From NCBI RefSeq assembly GCF_013283645.1, contig NZ_JABEKV010000008.1, forward strand, positions 1 through 64,000: a stretch of DNA of 64,000 nt. The letters are read 5' to 3'. A program made the position numbers and the translations under genes. A model generated the notes under the pieces. That model ran no database searches, had not been told where the DNA came from, and saw only the letters and a list, made by a program, of their open reading frames with translations. Position 1 is the stretch's first letter. The number at the start of each line of letters is the position of its first letter. This document shows, piece by piece, positions 26,626 through 34,834 of the stretch. This stretch comes from Sinorhizobium psoraleae. Lineage in GTDB: Bacteria; Pseudomonadota; Alphaproteobacteria; Rhizobiales; Rhizobiaceae.

Positions 26626-27240
26626 TTTGGCGAAAATCAAGTTATAACTCGATTTAACGCGTTTCGCGCGAAAGAAGTAATCTTTAGCTTTATATCTTTC
26701 CGATCTGCGCTAGCCACAGCTCGCCTGCGAAACTATGACTCGAATCTAGTGTAAAAATCCGTTCGCGGGAGGCCGTTTAGAATTTTCCGGAAATGCGGCG
26801 ACCGCTGAAAAAACGGAATTTCTTAAAGCGTTCAGGCGTCTCGGGGAAAAATCCCGACCACCCTCTATGGCAAGCCACCAAACCGCAAGCGGTTTCGCCC
26901 CGTGCGGGTGACGATCCTATGACGCAAGGCCCTTCGAGGATAGTCTCCTTGGGAGGGGTGCATTGTCCAGTACCTGAACGTCTCCTTTCGGCCCCTACCC
27001 GGCCCCCCTGACCGGCTGGGATTTGGTCGTTTAATATCGCGCATCAATTCGAATACAACTTTTAATTATCGTCAATTTCGACATGTGTACTGCAATGAGC
27101 TTATCACACACTTACTTCATCAGGCGTGGCGTGATGAACGCCTGCCGGCCCTGGCGTGGAGTGGGATAGTGTCCACCAAGTGCTAGGTGCACACTATAGC
27201 GCTATCCGATATCGGGCATGATTGAGGCGGCGAAGTGTGG
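26626..27240. other. Intergenic region, with an inverted repeat at 27166-27197
   Basis: About 600 bases lack a supportable gene. The only structured element is a pair of twelve-base arms, ATAGTGTCCACC and GGTGCACACTAT, with one mismatch and an eight-base loop (27166-27197). It lies 70 bases from the end of the adenylate-cyclase pseudogene, and could be a terminator stem or an operator left over from a lost gene. Confidence 0.45.
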
Positions 27241-28470
27241 TCAACGAATCTGGTCGATGGAAGGCAAATAACGGATTGTTGAAGGAGCGCAGCTTCCGGG
27301 GAATTCGTTGCGGAGGCGGCGCGTCGGCGCGGGGTCAATAGCAACCTGCTTTTCCGGTGGATACGAGCGGCCGAGGCGGGACATCTTGACTATCGGCCTG
27401 CTTTTGCTTTTACCGGAAGCTCTTAGGGACTCATTCCGATCGGTGTGTTTGGACGAGGCGATGACGAAGCCTGCGATGACGATACCGATCCGGTGGTGCA
27501 GCACCTTGGCTGTCAGAGCGCACTCGTAGGCGGCCATGTCCGCCGGCTTTATGCGGGCGAGCTGGTCCCGCTGCGAGGCCGCGAGACGACCTGGCAAAGT
27601 GGCTGCTATCGCCGCCGTGACCTCATCCTGAATAGCGAAGATGTCGTCCAGTCTTCGGTCGTATTTATCGGCCCAGACATGAGCATCGTTGACCGCGTCG
27701 ATGAGCTGGACCGTCACCCGCACCCTGTCGCCGATCTTTCGGACACTGCCTTCTACCAGGTACTGGGCACCCAGCTTCTCGGCCACTTCGCGCACGTTCA
27801 CCGCTTGGTTCTTGTAGACGAAACTTGAATTGCGCGAAATGACGAAGAGCTCGTGGCGGCGGGACAGCTCGGTGATGATATCCTCGGTCAAGCCGTCGGC
27901 GAAAAAATCCTGCTCGGGGTCGCCGCTCATATTGTCGAACGGCAGAACAACGATCGCGGGCTTGGAAACGGCGCGCTTCGCGCCCTTCTTCTTCTTCTTC
28001 AGCATCTTCTCGCCCAGGTCCTCGATGGGGACTTCGAGGCGGTCGGCAATCTGCGTCGCCACCGCGGCGGTGACGCAGATGCCGCCCACATCAGCCAATT
28101 GTTCGATGCGGGCGGCGATATTCACGCCATCCCCGAAGATGTCGTCGTCGTCGAAAATGATATCACCGAGGTTGATGCCGATCCTGAATTCGATCCGCCG
28201 ATACTGAGGCACGTCCGAATTGCGTCGCTTCATGCGCTGTTGGATCTCCACGGCGCATTTCACCGCGTCGGTCACACTCTGGAATTCCACGAGCATGCCG
28301 TCGCCCGTCGTCTTGATGATCCGGCCCTCGTTCTTGGCAATGGCGGGATCGATCAGTTCTATTCGGTGCGTTCTGAGGCGGGCGATGGTGCCTGCTTCAT
28401 CCGCCTCCATCAGTCGGCTATAAACGCCTATAAATTGGCGCCTTCTTTCGAAAGCAGCTACGTGCCGCAT
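27241..28470 (-). pseudogene. Class III adenylate cyclase with TolB-like domain, damaged at both ends
   Basis: The 409-codon frame has a class III nucleotide-cyclase domain (YSRLMEADEAGTIARL, KTTGDGMLVEFQS, RIGINLGDIIFDDDDIFGDGVN, AARIE) followed by a lysine run and a TolB/FlgO-like domain (VVLPFDNMSGDPEQDFFADGL...ISRNSSFVYK). Relatives normally begin with RRLAAILAADVVGYSRL. Here that stretch is shortened to RRRQFIGVYSRL, so the first metal-binding aspartate is lost. At the other end the TPR region expected after VLHHR is replaced by about 75 unrelated residues. An inactive chimera is the likely state, although the frame itself is open. Confidence 0.7.
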
Positions 28471-28499
28471 GGGGCGGCAATCGGTGGTAATGAGGCCGC

Positions 28500-28660
28500 T
28501 GTCCCTTCCAAGCGTTTGCGCGAAGGATTTCGGAGGTGCCTGTATTGCTGCCGTAAAGAACGCGCAGCGGCCCCGATCTACGGACGAGCTTGGCTGTGGC
28601 CTGCAGAGCGCGCAGGCCGAGGCTGTTGGGGGAGGCTTTTCGACGGACCTGCCGGAACAC
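28500..28660 (-). pseudogene. Flavodoxin-domain fragment of a P450-reductase-like protein
   Basis: One minus-strand frame reads NSLGLRALQATAKLV followed by LRVLYGSNTGTSE. The last block is the FMN phosphate-binding loop of flavodoxin-type domains as found in cytochrome P450/reductase fusions. Nothing else of such a protein is present before or after. The fragment lies between the cyclase pseudogene and a PAS-kinase fragment, all pointing the same way. Confidence 0.5.
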
Positions 28661-28775
28661 TCTGGACGCACAGGTTCTGGTCCAGGACAAGCAAAGGATC
28701 GGGTACCGTGTCGATTATGCCTTGCGACTGGATATGGCCATTGCGCAACAGGCGATAGAGGTCTTCCAGATTCAT
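28661..28775 (-). pseudogene. N-terminal fragment of a PAS-domain histidine kinase
   Basis: From ATG 28775 the frame reads MNLEDLYRLLRNGHIQSQG and then DTVPDPLLVLDQNLCVQS, the standard beginning of a rhizobial PAS-domain sensor kinase. The match stops after about 38 residues, where the reading passes into the flavodoxin-like fragment in another frame. Confidence 0.6.
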
Positions 28776-29213
28776 TACCAATCCCGAACGCTCAATTTTC
28801 TCACGATATAGTAAATGCGCACGCAAAGGGCCTTGTTCCTGAAGGCCAACAGAATGGCGTCTCGCCTGACCGCGAGGGCTTGGTCTGATTTAATTGCTTC
28901 GCTTTTCGTGCTCCACGCGTCGGCGCTGGCGCGAACCGGGCGTGAGCCTACTGGCTGCCGAACTTCGACTTCCCGCACCTCTGCCCGTCTGAGGGCGATC
29001 GAACCGTCGCGGTCATCGAAAGCAGGCGCAGTGAATGGCTCGTTCCAAGCCATTGCGGACCTTCAAGCGAACACCTGTTTGCTCAAATGCCGACGATCTG
29101 ATCGGCTTCGCGGCCCAACAGAGGAGTGAGATTAGGTCGCAAAGACTCGTTGGCGGCTCGCAGTAAAGCGACCATCGAACGCAATTCTTTGATGACTTCG
29201 TCGCGTTCGTGTT
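28776..29213. other. Decayed region without recognised gene
   Basis: Several overlapping frames of 80-100 codons exist on both strands and none has a family pattern. A minus-strand stretch ending at about 29085 (KHERDEVIKELRSMVALLRAANESL) looks like the helical end of a real protein, but cannot be named. Confidence 0.35.
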
Positions 29214-29535
29214 TTAACGGTCGAGATGCCAAACGTCCGGATTTCGTGCGAAGTATTCGATCAGCATTTCGATTAGGACCCGAACTTTCCGTGCGAGGTG
29301 CTGACCCGGCGGTCGGACGACATACGCGCCGGCCGAAGGTGGGGGATAGCGTGTCATAACCGGAACGAGCGCGCGGCGCCGCGGGTCGTTCGTGCAAGAA
29401 GCTGGACGCCAAGTTCCGCTTCAACCCGAAAGAGCCGCCGACTGACGATTGACCTGGAGACGCCGAGCCGGCGCGCAGTGGCCGATACGCCCGCGGCATC
29501 GGCCACTGCGACGAATGTTGCGCACGAAACGATAC
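29214..29535 (-). pseudogene. LysR-type regulator with internal deletion
   Basis: The helix-turn-helix of a LysR regulator is readable at about 29380-29530 (FVAVADAAGVSATARRLGVSR, broken here, then RVEAELGVQLLARTTRGAA). The extreme C-terminus is readable in another frame at 29214-29345 (YVVRPPGQHLARKVRVLIEMLI, then YFARNPDVWHLDR and stop). The roughly 200 residues that should lie between, the inducer-binding domain, are missing, so this is a deletion relic. Confidence 0.7.
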
Positions 29536-29592
29536 CGCCTGGGCCTGTCAAGAAAAAAACACCAAATATTACACCCGCGCACGCAACTCAGA

Positions 29593-29608
29593 TGTAACGA
29601 ACGTAACA
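29593..29608 (+). promoter_or_regulatory. Palindromic operator-like site at the left end of the lytic module
   Basis: TGTAACGAACGTAACA, seven-base arms around AA with one mismatch, is followed 20 bases after the TAACAC end by TATGAT (29630-29635), a good -10 sequence. The same arrangement (palindrome, N20, TATAAT) occurs at 36982-37024. The site lies 160 bases before the first gene of the plus-strand arm. Confidence 0.65.
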
Positions 29609-29768
29609 CTCGCAAAGCGATCTACCTGCTATGATGTCACAATTGGTGAGATAATAGTGTCCTAAGTATTGGTTCTGTAAACCTCAGATAACTCACCCTT
29701 ATTCCAGGTCAATTCTAGACGGGTTGCCATTTACCCATAAAGCAAACCTGCAAGGGAGGATCGCTGCC

Positions 29769-29864
29769 ATGACGAAGGTATTGCTCGTACTCATTGCTCT
29801 CACGTCAACTTTGACTACGACTGCTGTCGCACAGTGCAATCCAGCGGTACAGCAGTGCCGTTGA
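29769..29864 (+). CDS. Small secreted peptide, 31 residues
   Basis: ATG 29769 is preceded by AAGGGAGGA at a good distance and opens a 31-codon frame: a charged start MTKVLLVLIALTSTLTTT, then AVAQ, which ends with the AXA form cut by signal peptidase, and a mature tail of about ten residues with two cysteines (CNPAVQQC). Its stop lies 29 bases before the start of the large membrane-protein gene, and it is the first gene after the palindromic promoter site. Its function is unknown, and a peptide this short would be missed by most gene finders. The ribosome site and signal peptide make it more likely than chance. Confidence 0.6.
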   Translation: MTKVLLVLIALTSTLTTTAVAQCNPAVQQCR

Positions 29865-29893
29865 GGCACCGCTCGAAACAGTGAACCACCACC

Positions 29894-31852
29894 ATGTCGA
29901 ACCTTGTCGCGCTGCTTTTCGGAGCGGCGATCGTGCTGTTTTATTCTTACAACCGCTTCAACCGCGTCACCTACGAGGGCGGGCGGCAGATGGAGCGGCT
30001 TGTCGATCTGCTCTCACCCGACAAGCTTCGGGCGCGGCGCATCGTCATGCATGCCTACACGTTCTACGCCCTCATACTCCTGCTCATTTACTTCTTCCTC
30101 TGCGCCTATGCTGAACTGCTGCCGCTTCTCGGCGGCCCGGACCTCGCAGTCGGCGCGAGCAAGCTTCCTGTACCCTCGGCTGAGGCCCCGGGGGCAGTTA
30201 TCGCTGGCTTCGCTCCGGGCAATGATGCTGCGATCCCGTGGACATTGTCGAGCGTTGTGGGTCCGGCGACCGTGCGCGACTTCGACATCGGCATCGATGC
30301 GTCCGTGTCGCTTGCCATAGCCCTGATCATGGTCGGCCTGGCCCCCACCTTCCCCCTCCTGGGCAACTTTGAAGATTGGATGCGGGGGGCGGCACATCGC
30401 CTGGCAGGAATTCCAACGCACGTCATCGGCGCCAGCGAGGATCTGCGCCGAAGGGACCTTAAACTGCGCGGAAAGGAGGCGGCGATCTCGGCTCCGACCG
30501 TTGATGCGACAGCGGTAAAGCAGCAGCACCTTCTCATTCCGCTTAGCAGCTGGGACCGCTTGAAGCACTACCAAGCAGCGGCGAAGGAACAGGTAAACGA
30601 ACGGGAGGACTTCCGACTCGATCTGGAACTGATCTTCGCCGTCTCGGCTTGGATTCTCGACCGCAAGCTCAAACTCGCCAATGGCCCCGTGCGGGAGCGT
30701 TTCCAACAGCTTGAAGAAGAACTACGCAAGCGTCGAGATCAGTTGATCGTCGAACTGGACGACCGATCAGGCTTCGGGTTGAGCGCAGCGAAAAACATCG
30801 TCACTGCCGCAGGCTATGGCACCCGCGACGCAAACCTCGGCGAGCGCAAGCGGGCGACTTGGGAGCGGCTTGCTTCCGACGCCGACAATCTTGCCGACGA
30901 TTTCTGCTTCTTGCTCGCTCTCTATGTCGAACACGGAATTATAATCGCATCTTCCGACGAGGACGCCGCACACCAGCAGTTCATTGCAAAGAAAAAGCTG
31001 GACGCTTTCCTCGGCGGACTGCTTCATCCCCACCTGGCGGCGGGTTCCCATAAATCCCATGCGACCATGGCCTCGCTCTGGGCACTTGGCGTGGTGTTCT
31101 TCGTCGGTCTGTTTTGGGGCGTTGTGCCCGGCCGATTTGAAGACGAGCTCGTTTGGGACGCGCCAACCAGCGTCTATTCGCGGACGCTCAGCTGCATCTT
31201 CTATGCGTTCAACAACTATTGCATCCCGATAATCGTGACGCTCGCACTTCGTGACGCCGGCATGCAGTCACGTCGCTGGCACAACATCCGCAAGACACAC
31301 TGGACCAAGTGGTTGCCGCAGGTCGTGCTCGTGCTTGTCGCTTCGTGGGCTGTCGCTACCCTGTTCGTCATGGGGTTGCAGCTCTGGAAAACCGGCTTCG
31401 ATACCGGTTGGGCTGCTAGTGGGAAAAGTCTCGGGGTAATCCTGCAGTACTCGTTCGAATACAATGCGCCAACGGTCTTCCGCGGCGCCAGCCTGGCCCT
31501 GATCGTGGCGTTCCTGCTCGATGCATGGTCGGCGCAAGCGCGGACACTCTCCCTTAATCCGCCTTTGCTTTCGAGTCTGCTCTGGGCGACGGGCTCCGCC
31601 GTTGTCATGGCGGTTTTTGGAGGGATAACGCGGTATGCGGCGGCTTGGGCCGCAATGCCGTCAACGACGCAGAGCCTCACAGACATCCACCGAGGCCTAA
31701 TCTTTTATTCGATAGTCTTTTCGGCACTCATTGGCTTCTTGGTGGTGTTCTGCATCACCGCGGCGCTTCTCAACCTTCACAGCGGCTCCGAGCGTCGCCC
31801 TGGGGCGAAGACGTCCCGCCCGGCAGCGCCGGACCCAACGCCGGCGGAGTAG
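29894..31852 (+). CDS. Polytopic membrane protein of unknown function
   Basis: The 652-residue product is an inner-membrane protein with about nine predicted membrane segments. Three lie in the first 160 residues (LVALLFGAAIVLFYSY at 4-19, YALILLLIYFFLCAYAELL near 60, and SLAIALIMVGLA near 140). A large soluble part of about 230 residues rich in charged helices follows (about 165-395), then six more segments up to residue 635. No motif that I know is present and no transport or enzyme family is recognised. It lies between a secreted peptide and a periplasmic binding-type protein in one operon (stop at 31852, next start at 31856). Codon use is normal for the window. I give no function. Confidence 0.85.
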   Translation: MSNLVALLFGAAIVLFYSYNRFNRVTYEGGRQMERLVDLLSPDKLRARRIVMHAYTFYALILLLIYFFLCAYAELLPLLGGPDLAVGASKLPVPSAEAPGAVIAGFAPGNDAAIPWTLSSVVGPATVRDFDIGIDASVSLAIALIMVGLAPTFPLLGNFEDWMRGAAHRLAGIPTHVIGASEDLRRRDLKLRGKEAAISAPTVDATAVKQQHLLIPLSSWDRLKHYQAAAKEQVNEREDFRLDLELIFAVSAWILDRKLKLANGPVRERFQQLEEELRKRRDQLIVELDDRSGFGLSAAKNIVTAAGYGTRDANLGERKRATWERLASDADNLADDFCFLLALYVEHGIIIASSDEDAAHQQFIAKKKLDAFLGGLLHPHLAAGSHKSHATMASLWALGVVFFVGLFWGVVPGRFEDELVWDAPTSVYSRTLSCIFYAFNNYCIPIIVTLALRDAGMQSRRWHNIRKTHWTKWLPQVVLVLVASWAVATLFVMGLQLWKTGFDTGWAASGKSLGVILQYSFEYNAPTVFRGASLALIVAFLLDAWSAQARTLSLNPPLLSSLLWATGSAVVMAVFGGITRYAAAWAAMPSTTQSLTDIHRGLIFYSIVFSALIGFLVVFCITAALLNLHSGSERRPGAKTSRPAAPDPTPAE

Positions 31853-31855
31853 CCG

Positions 31856-33049
31856 ATGTGCACGCTGTTTACAAAACTTGTCCTGGCCGCACTGCTTCCC
31901 GCCCACGCGCTGACCTCTGCGGCACATGCCGACACCATCGGCGGCGAAGAGATCACCGTAGGCGTACGCAGCGATGCACGGCCCTTCATCTGGCAGGATC
32001 AAAACACCAAAGGATACAACGGATTCTTCTGGGATATCTGCACGGAGGCGGTCCAACGCGCCGGTTACCGGCTTAAAGCGGTGAACGTCAATACAGGAAA
32101 ACGGGCCGAATTCCTACGGGCAGGCTCGGGAGACTACGACCTTCTCTGTGACCCCACAACGATCACCCTCAAGCGAATGCAGAATTTCGCTTACAACGGT
32201 GGCGTGCCCTACCTTGAGTTTTCGCCAATCGTCTTCGTCGCGAATGGCTCCTACGTCAAGCAACAACTTCGCGCGATTGCGCCAAAGGCAGCAGGTGACC
32301 TTCCGAAAGGTGCCGGCAAGCCAACCTGCGACGAAATTGTCACGTGGCTGGGCCAGGTTGAAGGCGAAAAACCGGAGGAGTGGAAATGGTGGCCGGCGCC
32401 AAACCTCCAAGCCGCCGACTCGGAGAAGACTCCGGACCCCGCTACGGACGGTTTTCTCGGCTGGTTTAAACGCAAATTCAAACTCACGCTCAGCCGTTCA
32501 CCGCAAGGTGAGGACGAGCAAACGAAGACTTTCGAGATCTGGGGATATGTCGAAGGATCGACGTCCCAGCTGACGGCCGAACGACAAGCAAAGACCGGCT
32601 CAAAGGACGGTTTGATGATATGCCCACGGGCGATGAACTCGCACGACGACGCGGCCAAAGCATTCTGCTCTCGAAGTCTGGCGCGCTATTACGGGGACGT
32701 CGACATGATCAGGGCCGCTCTTGCCGGCTATAGCGAAGATACCGCCACCCGCTGCGCCGCCGACTTTACCCCCGCCGCCGCGGGGAGTTACGAGCCCTAC
32801 GCCTTCGTGGTCTCGTCGCGCCACTTTCCGGACTTTCCCGAGCGCATTAGCCTGGCGCTCTACGGAATGTTCGAGGACGGCACCGTCGAGCGGCTTTTCA
32901 CCGGCCATTTTCCCGGAACGCAGAAGTCTCAGTATCTCGGCACGCTGTTCCGGATCAACAGCATCCCTGCGGGAAGCGAGCCGCCGAGCAAAGATCCGTT
33001 GCTTGCCTGCTTCCGTTGTCCAGTGGGCATCGGCCTTAGCAGCCTTTGA
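31856..33049 (+). CDS. Periplasmic solute-binding-like protein (SBP family 3 fold) with insertion
   Basis: The 397-residue product has a cleavable signal peptide (residues 1-25, ending in SAAHA) and the beginning of a family-3 binding domain: ITVGVRSDARPFIW, GYNGFFWDICTEAVQRAGY, then DYDLLCDPTTITLKR. Such domains bind amino acids or related small molecules. Between about residues 165 and 240 it has a long, charged insertion including WFKRKFKLTLS that is not typical. The second lobe follows (YEPYAFVVSS). The start lies three bases after the membrane-protein stop, so the two are translated together. No ABC permease or ATPase is near, so it may sense a ligand for the membrane protein rather than feed a transporter. 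That is inference. Confidence 0.75.
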   Translation: MCTLFTKLVLAALLPAHALTSAAHADTIGGEEITVGVRSDARPFIWQDQNTKGYNGFFWDICTEAVQRAGYRLKAVNVNTGKRAEFLRAGSGDYDLLCDPTTITLKRMQNFAYNGGVPYLEFSPIVFVANGSYVKQQLRAIAPKAAGDLPKGAGKPTCDEIVTWLGQVEGEKPEEWKWWPAPNLQAADSEKTPDPATDGFLGWFKRKFKLTLSRSPQGEDEQTKTFEIWGYVEGSTSQLTAERQAKTGSKDGLMICPRAMNSHDDAAKAFCSRSLARYYGDVDMIRAALAGYSEDTATRCAADFTPAAAGSYEPYAFVVSSRHFPDFPERISLALYGMFEDGTVERLFTGHFPGTQKSQYLGTLFRINSIPAGSEPPSKDPLLACFRCPVGIGLSSL

Positions 33050-33588
33050 TATCATGTCGTTCTTCGGAGCTGTCGCTTTTTAGCCGTGAACAAATCCACC
33101 CTAGGCGGCCTCCTCGCACTTGGCGCTGAACGCCGTCCCGTCGGGAGATCGCCTGCAGTTCAGGCGTGCATGGCGCTAGGGCTGACATCGCTGAGCCGGC
33201 GCGATGCAGAACGCCGAACGGAGGCCGCGGCAACGGTTCGCCACCGACGCGCCAACCTTTTGCTTCCTAGAGTATACCCTCTTATCGAGGCGTTATGATG
33301 CGCGGCGGCTTCTGCGGATCGAGGCGAGGCATTAGTCGAAGACTGCGTTGCGCCAGACGCTGACGTTGTGCCCTCCTCACGACATCGGCATCCGTATCTT
33401 GAACCCACGAATGCGAATAACGGCGCCGCTGCTCTTCAGCGTCGTGTCGACGTCGCGCTCAGTTGCCTAATACACGCCGGCTTCAGTTTCAGGAGCAGCC
33501 TGACCAAAACAAATGGAAGGCAAAACCTGCCGGCCTTGCCCTGCATCTTTGCCTTCCAGCCTCCATGAACTGAACAGAGTGGATGAAC
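33050..33588. other. Gap between converging arms of the module
   Basis: About 540 bases separate two convergent genes and hold only short antiparallel frames. No terminator hairpin with a T-run was found. Confidence 0.4.
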
Positions 33589-34770
33589 TCAAATGGCCCT
33601 GAGCCCGGCTGGCTGCGCAGTCGCCACTGAGCTCGGCACCAACAGGCGCCGTCTTGGAACAGCAGCGGTGAAAAGCGGGCCGAGATTCCTTGGCTTGTAG
33701 ACCTGCTGCGCGCGCGTCGCCGGATTGTCGTTCGGAGAGAAGAAGACCGTCCGCCCGTAGCGCTCGACGACGCTTTGATGAAGGGATTCGTTGATTGTGC
33801 GTTGGGGAACACCGAATTCATCGCGCGGCCGGTAGAGCGTCTCGTAGTAATCCACCTTGAAAGGCGTCTCGCAGATTTGCCTGAATGTTGGCGTCAACCG
33901 GTCCTTGAAAGACCAGCCCGCACGCGAGTCGTGATGGGGCGCGTTTAGGTCGAGCTCACTTGGAAGCATGCTCCAGTCGATGACCAGCCCGCAGGCCTGC
34001 GCCTTTTCGGCCATCCAGACCAGAGGTATGTCGGCCAGGGATCGGTCGACATATCCGCCGCCGACGTCGCCATGGCTACCAGCGAACCAGACCTGCTCTA
34101 TCTCACATCTCTCCGGGATGTCGCCCGTCCAAAGCGTCGGCACGAACTCATCTCTCGCCTCGTCGATGGCCATCGCGTGATACGCGTGACGCGTTATCCT
34201 CGATGCCGTCGTGTTGTGGAACCCGTATTCCCTGTGGTTGAAGGCATTGAAAATGTGGCTGGGCACGCCGAGCGCTCCGACCGTGTCCCAAACCCCCATG
34301 AACGTGACCTCGACATCGAGATGCGCGTCCGTTGAATATCTCTCGACGAAATCTTCCGGCGACCGTTTGTCGAACTTCCTATAGTAGTGCCAGGCGTTGC
34401 GCAGATCCCCAAGCCGCTGACGTTTGAGAAGTCCGCATGAAGCGATCAGTCCCGCTAGGCTGCGTGCGGAAAAGGCACCGCGCGAGAAACCGAAGAGATA
34501 GATCTCGTCGCCTGCAACGTAGTTTTGAGCCAGGAACATGTATCCAGATCGGATGTTCTCATCGACGCCGTTGCCGGTTGCGCCGTCCAGGATGCGCTGA
34601 ATCTGCAGGCCGGACGATCCCACACCACGCAGGTAAAGGACTGCCTGTGGAATACCGCCTGTCTCCTGGCAGGCGCGAATGGCCCGCGCGATCAGCGCGA
34701 CATTGGTTTCGGAACGGGCACTATCGGCGTCGTTCCAGGTTCCATCGAAACAAACAACCAAGCGTTTCAT
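33589..34770 (-). CDS. DUF2235 alpha/beta-hydrolase (Tle1-like phospholipase family)
   Basis: The 393-residue product belongs to the DUF2235 family, related to the T6SS phospholipase effectors Tle1. The N-terminus MKRLVVCFDGTWND is the family hallmark. The nucleophile elbow GFSRGAFSARSLAGLI (Ser in G-F-S-R-G) lies near residue 105, the second acid GVWDTVGALG near residue 180, and the histidine motif GSHGDVGGGY near residue 250. The ATG at 34770 is chosen for the AAGGA in front of it. It follows the endolysin-like gene by 64 bases and is probably co-transcribed. No VgrG or other T6SS gene is present. Lipid hydrolysis is inferred from the family. Confidence 0.88.
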   Translation of the reverse strand: MKRLVVCFDGTWNDADSARSETNVALIARAIRACQETGGIPQAVLYLRGVGSSGLQIQRILDGATGNGVDENIRSGYMFLAQNYVAGDEIYLFGFSRGAFSARSLAGLIASCGLLKRQRLGDLRNAWHYYRKFDKRSPEDFVERYSTDAHLDVEVTFMGVWDTVGALGVPSHIFNAFNHREYGFHNTTASRITRHAYHAMAIDEARDEFVPTLWTGDIPERCEIEQVWFAGSHGDVGGGYVDRSLADIPLVWMAEKAQACGLVIDWSMLPSELDLNAPHHDSRAGWSFKDRLTPTFRQICETPFKVDYYETLYRPRDEFGVPQRTINESLHQSVVERYGRTVFFSPNDNPATRAQQVYKPRNLGPLFTAAVPRRRLLVPSSVATAQPAGLRAI

Positions 34771-34834
34771 CTCTTTTTTCCTTATGGCTTTGATGCGCGT
34801 TTCCCTGTTGCATCGGCGCCGGCAGCCGCCGTTC

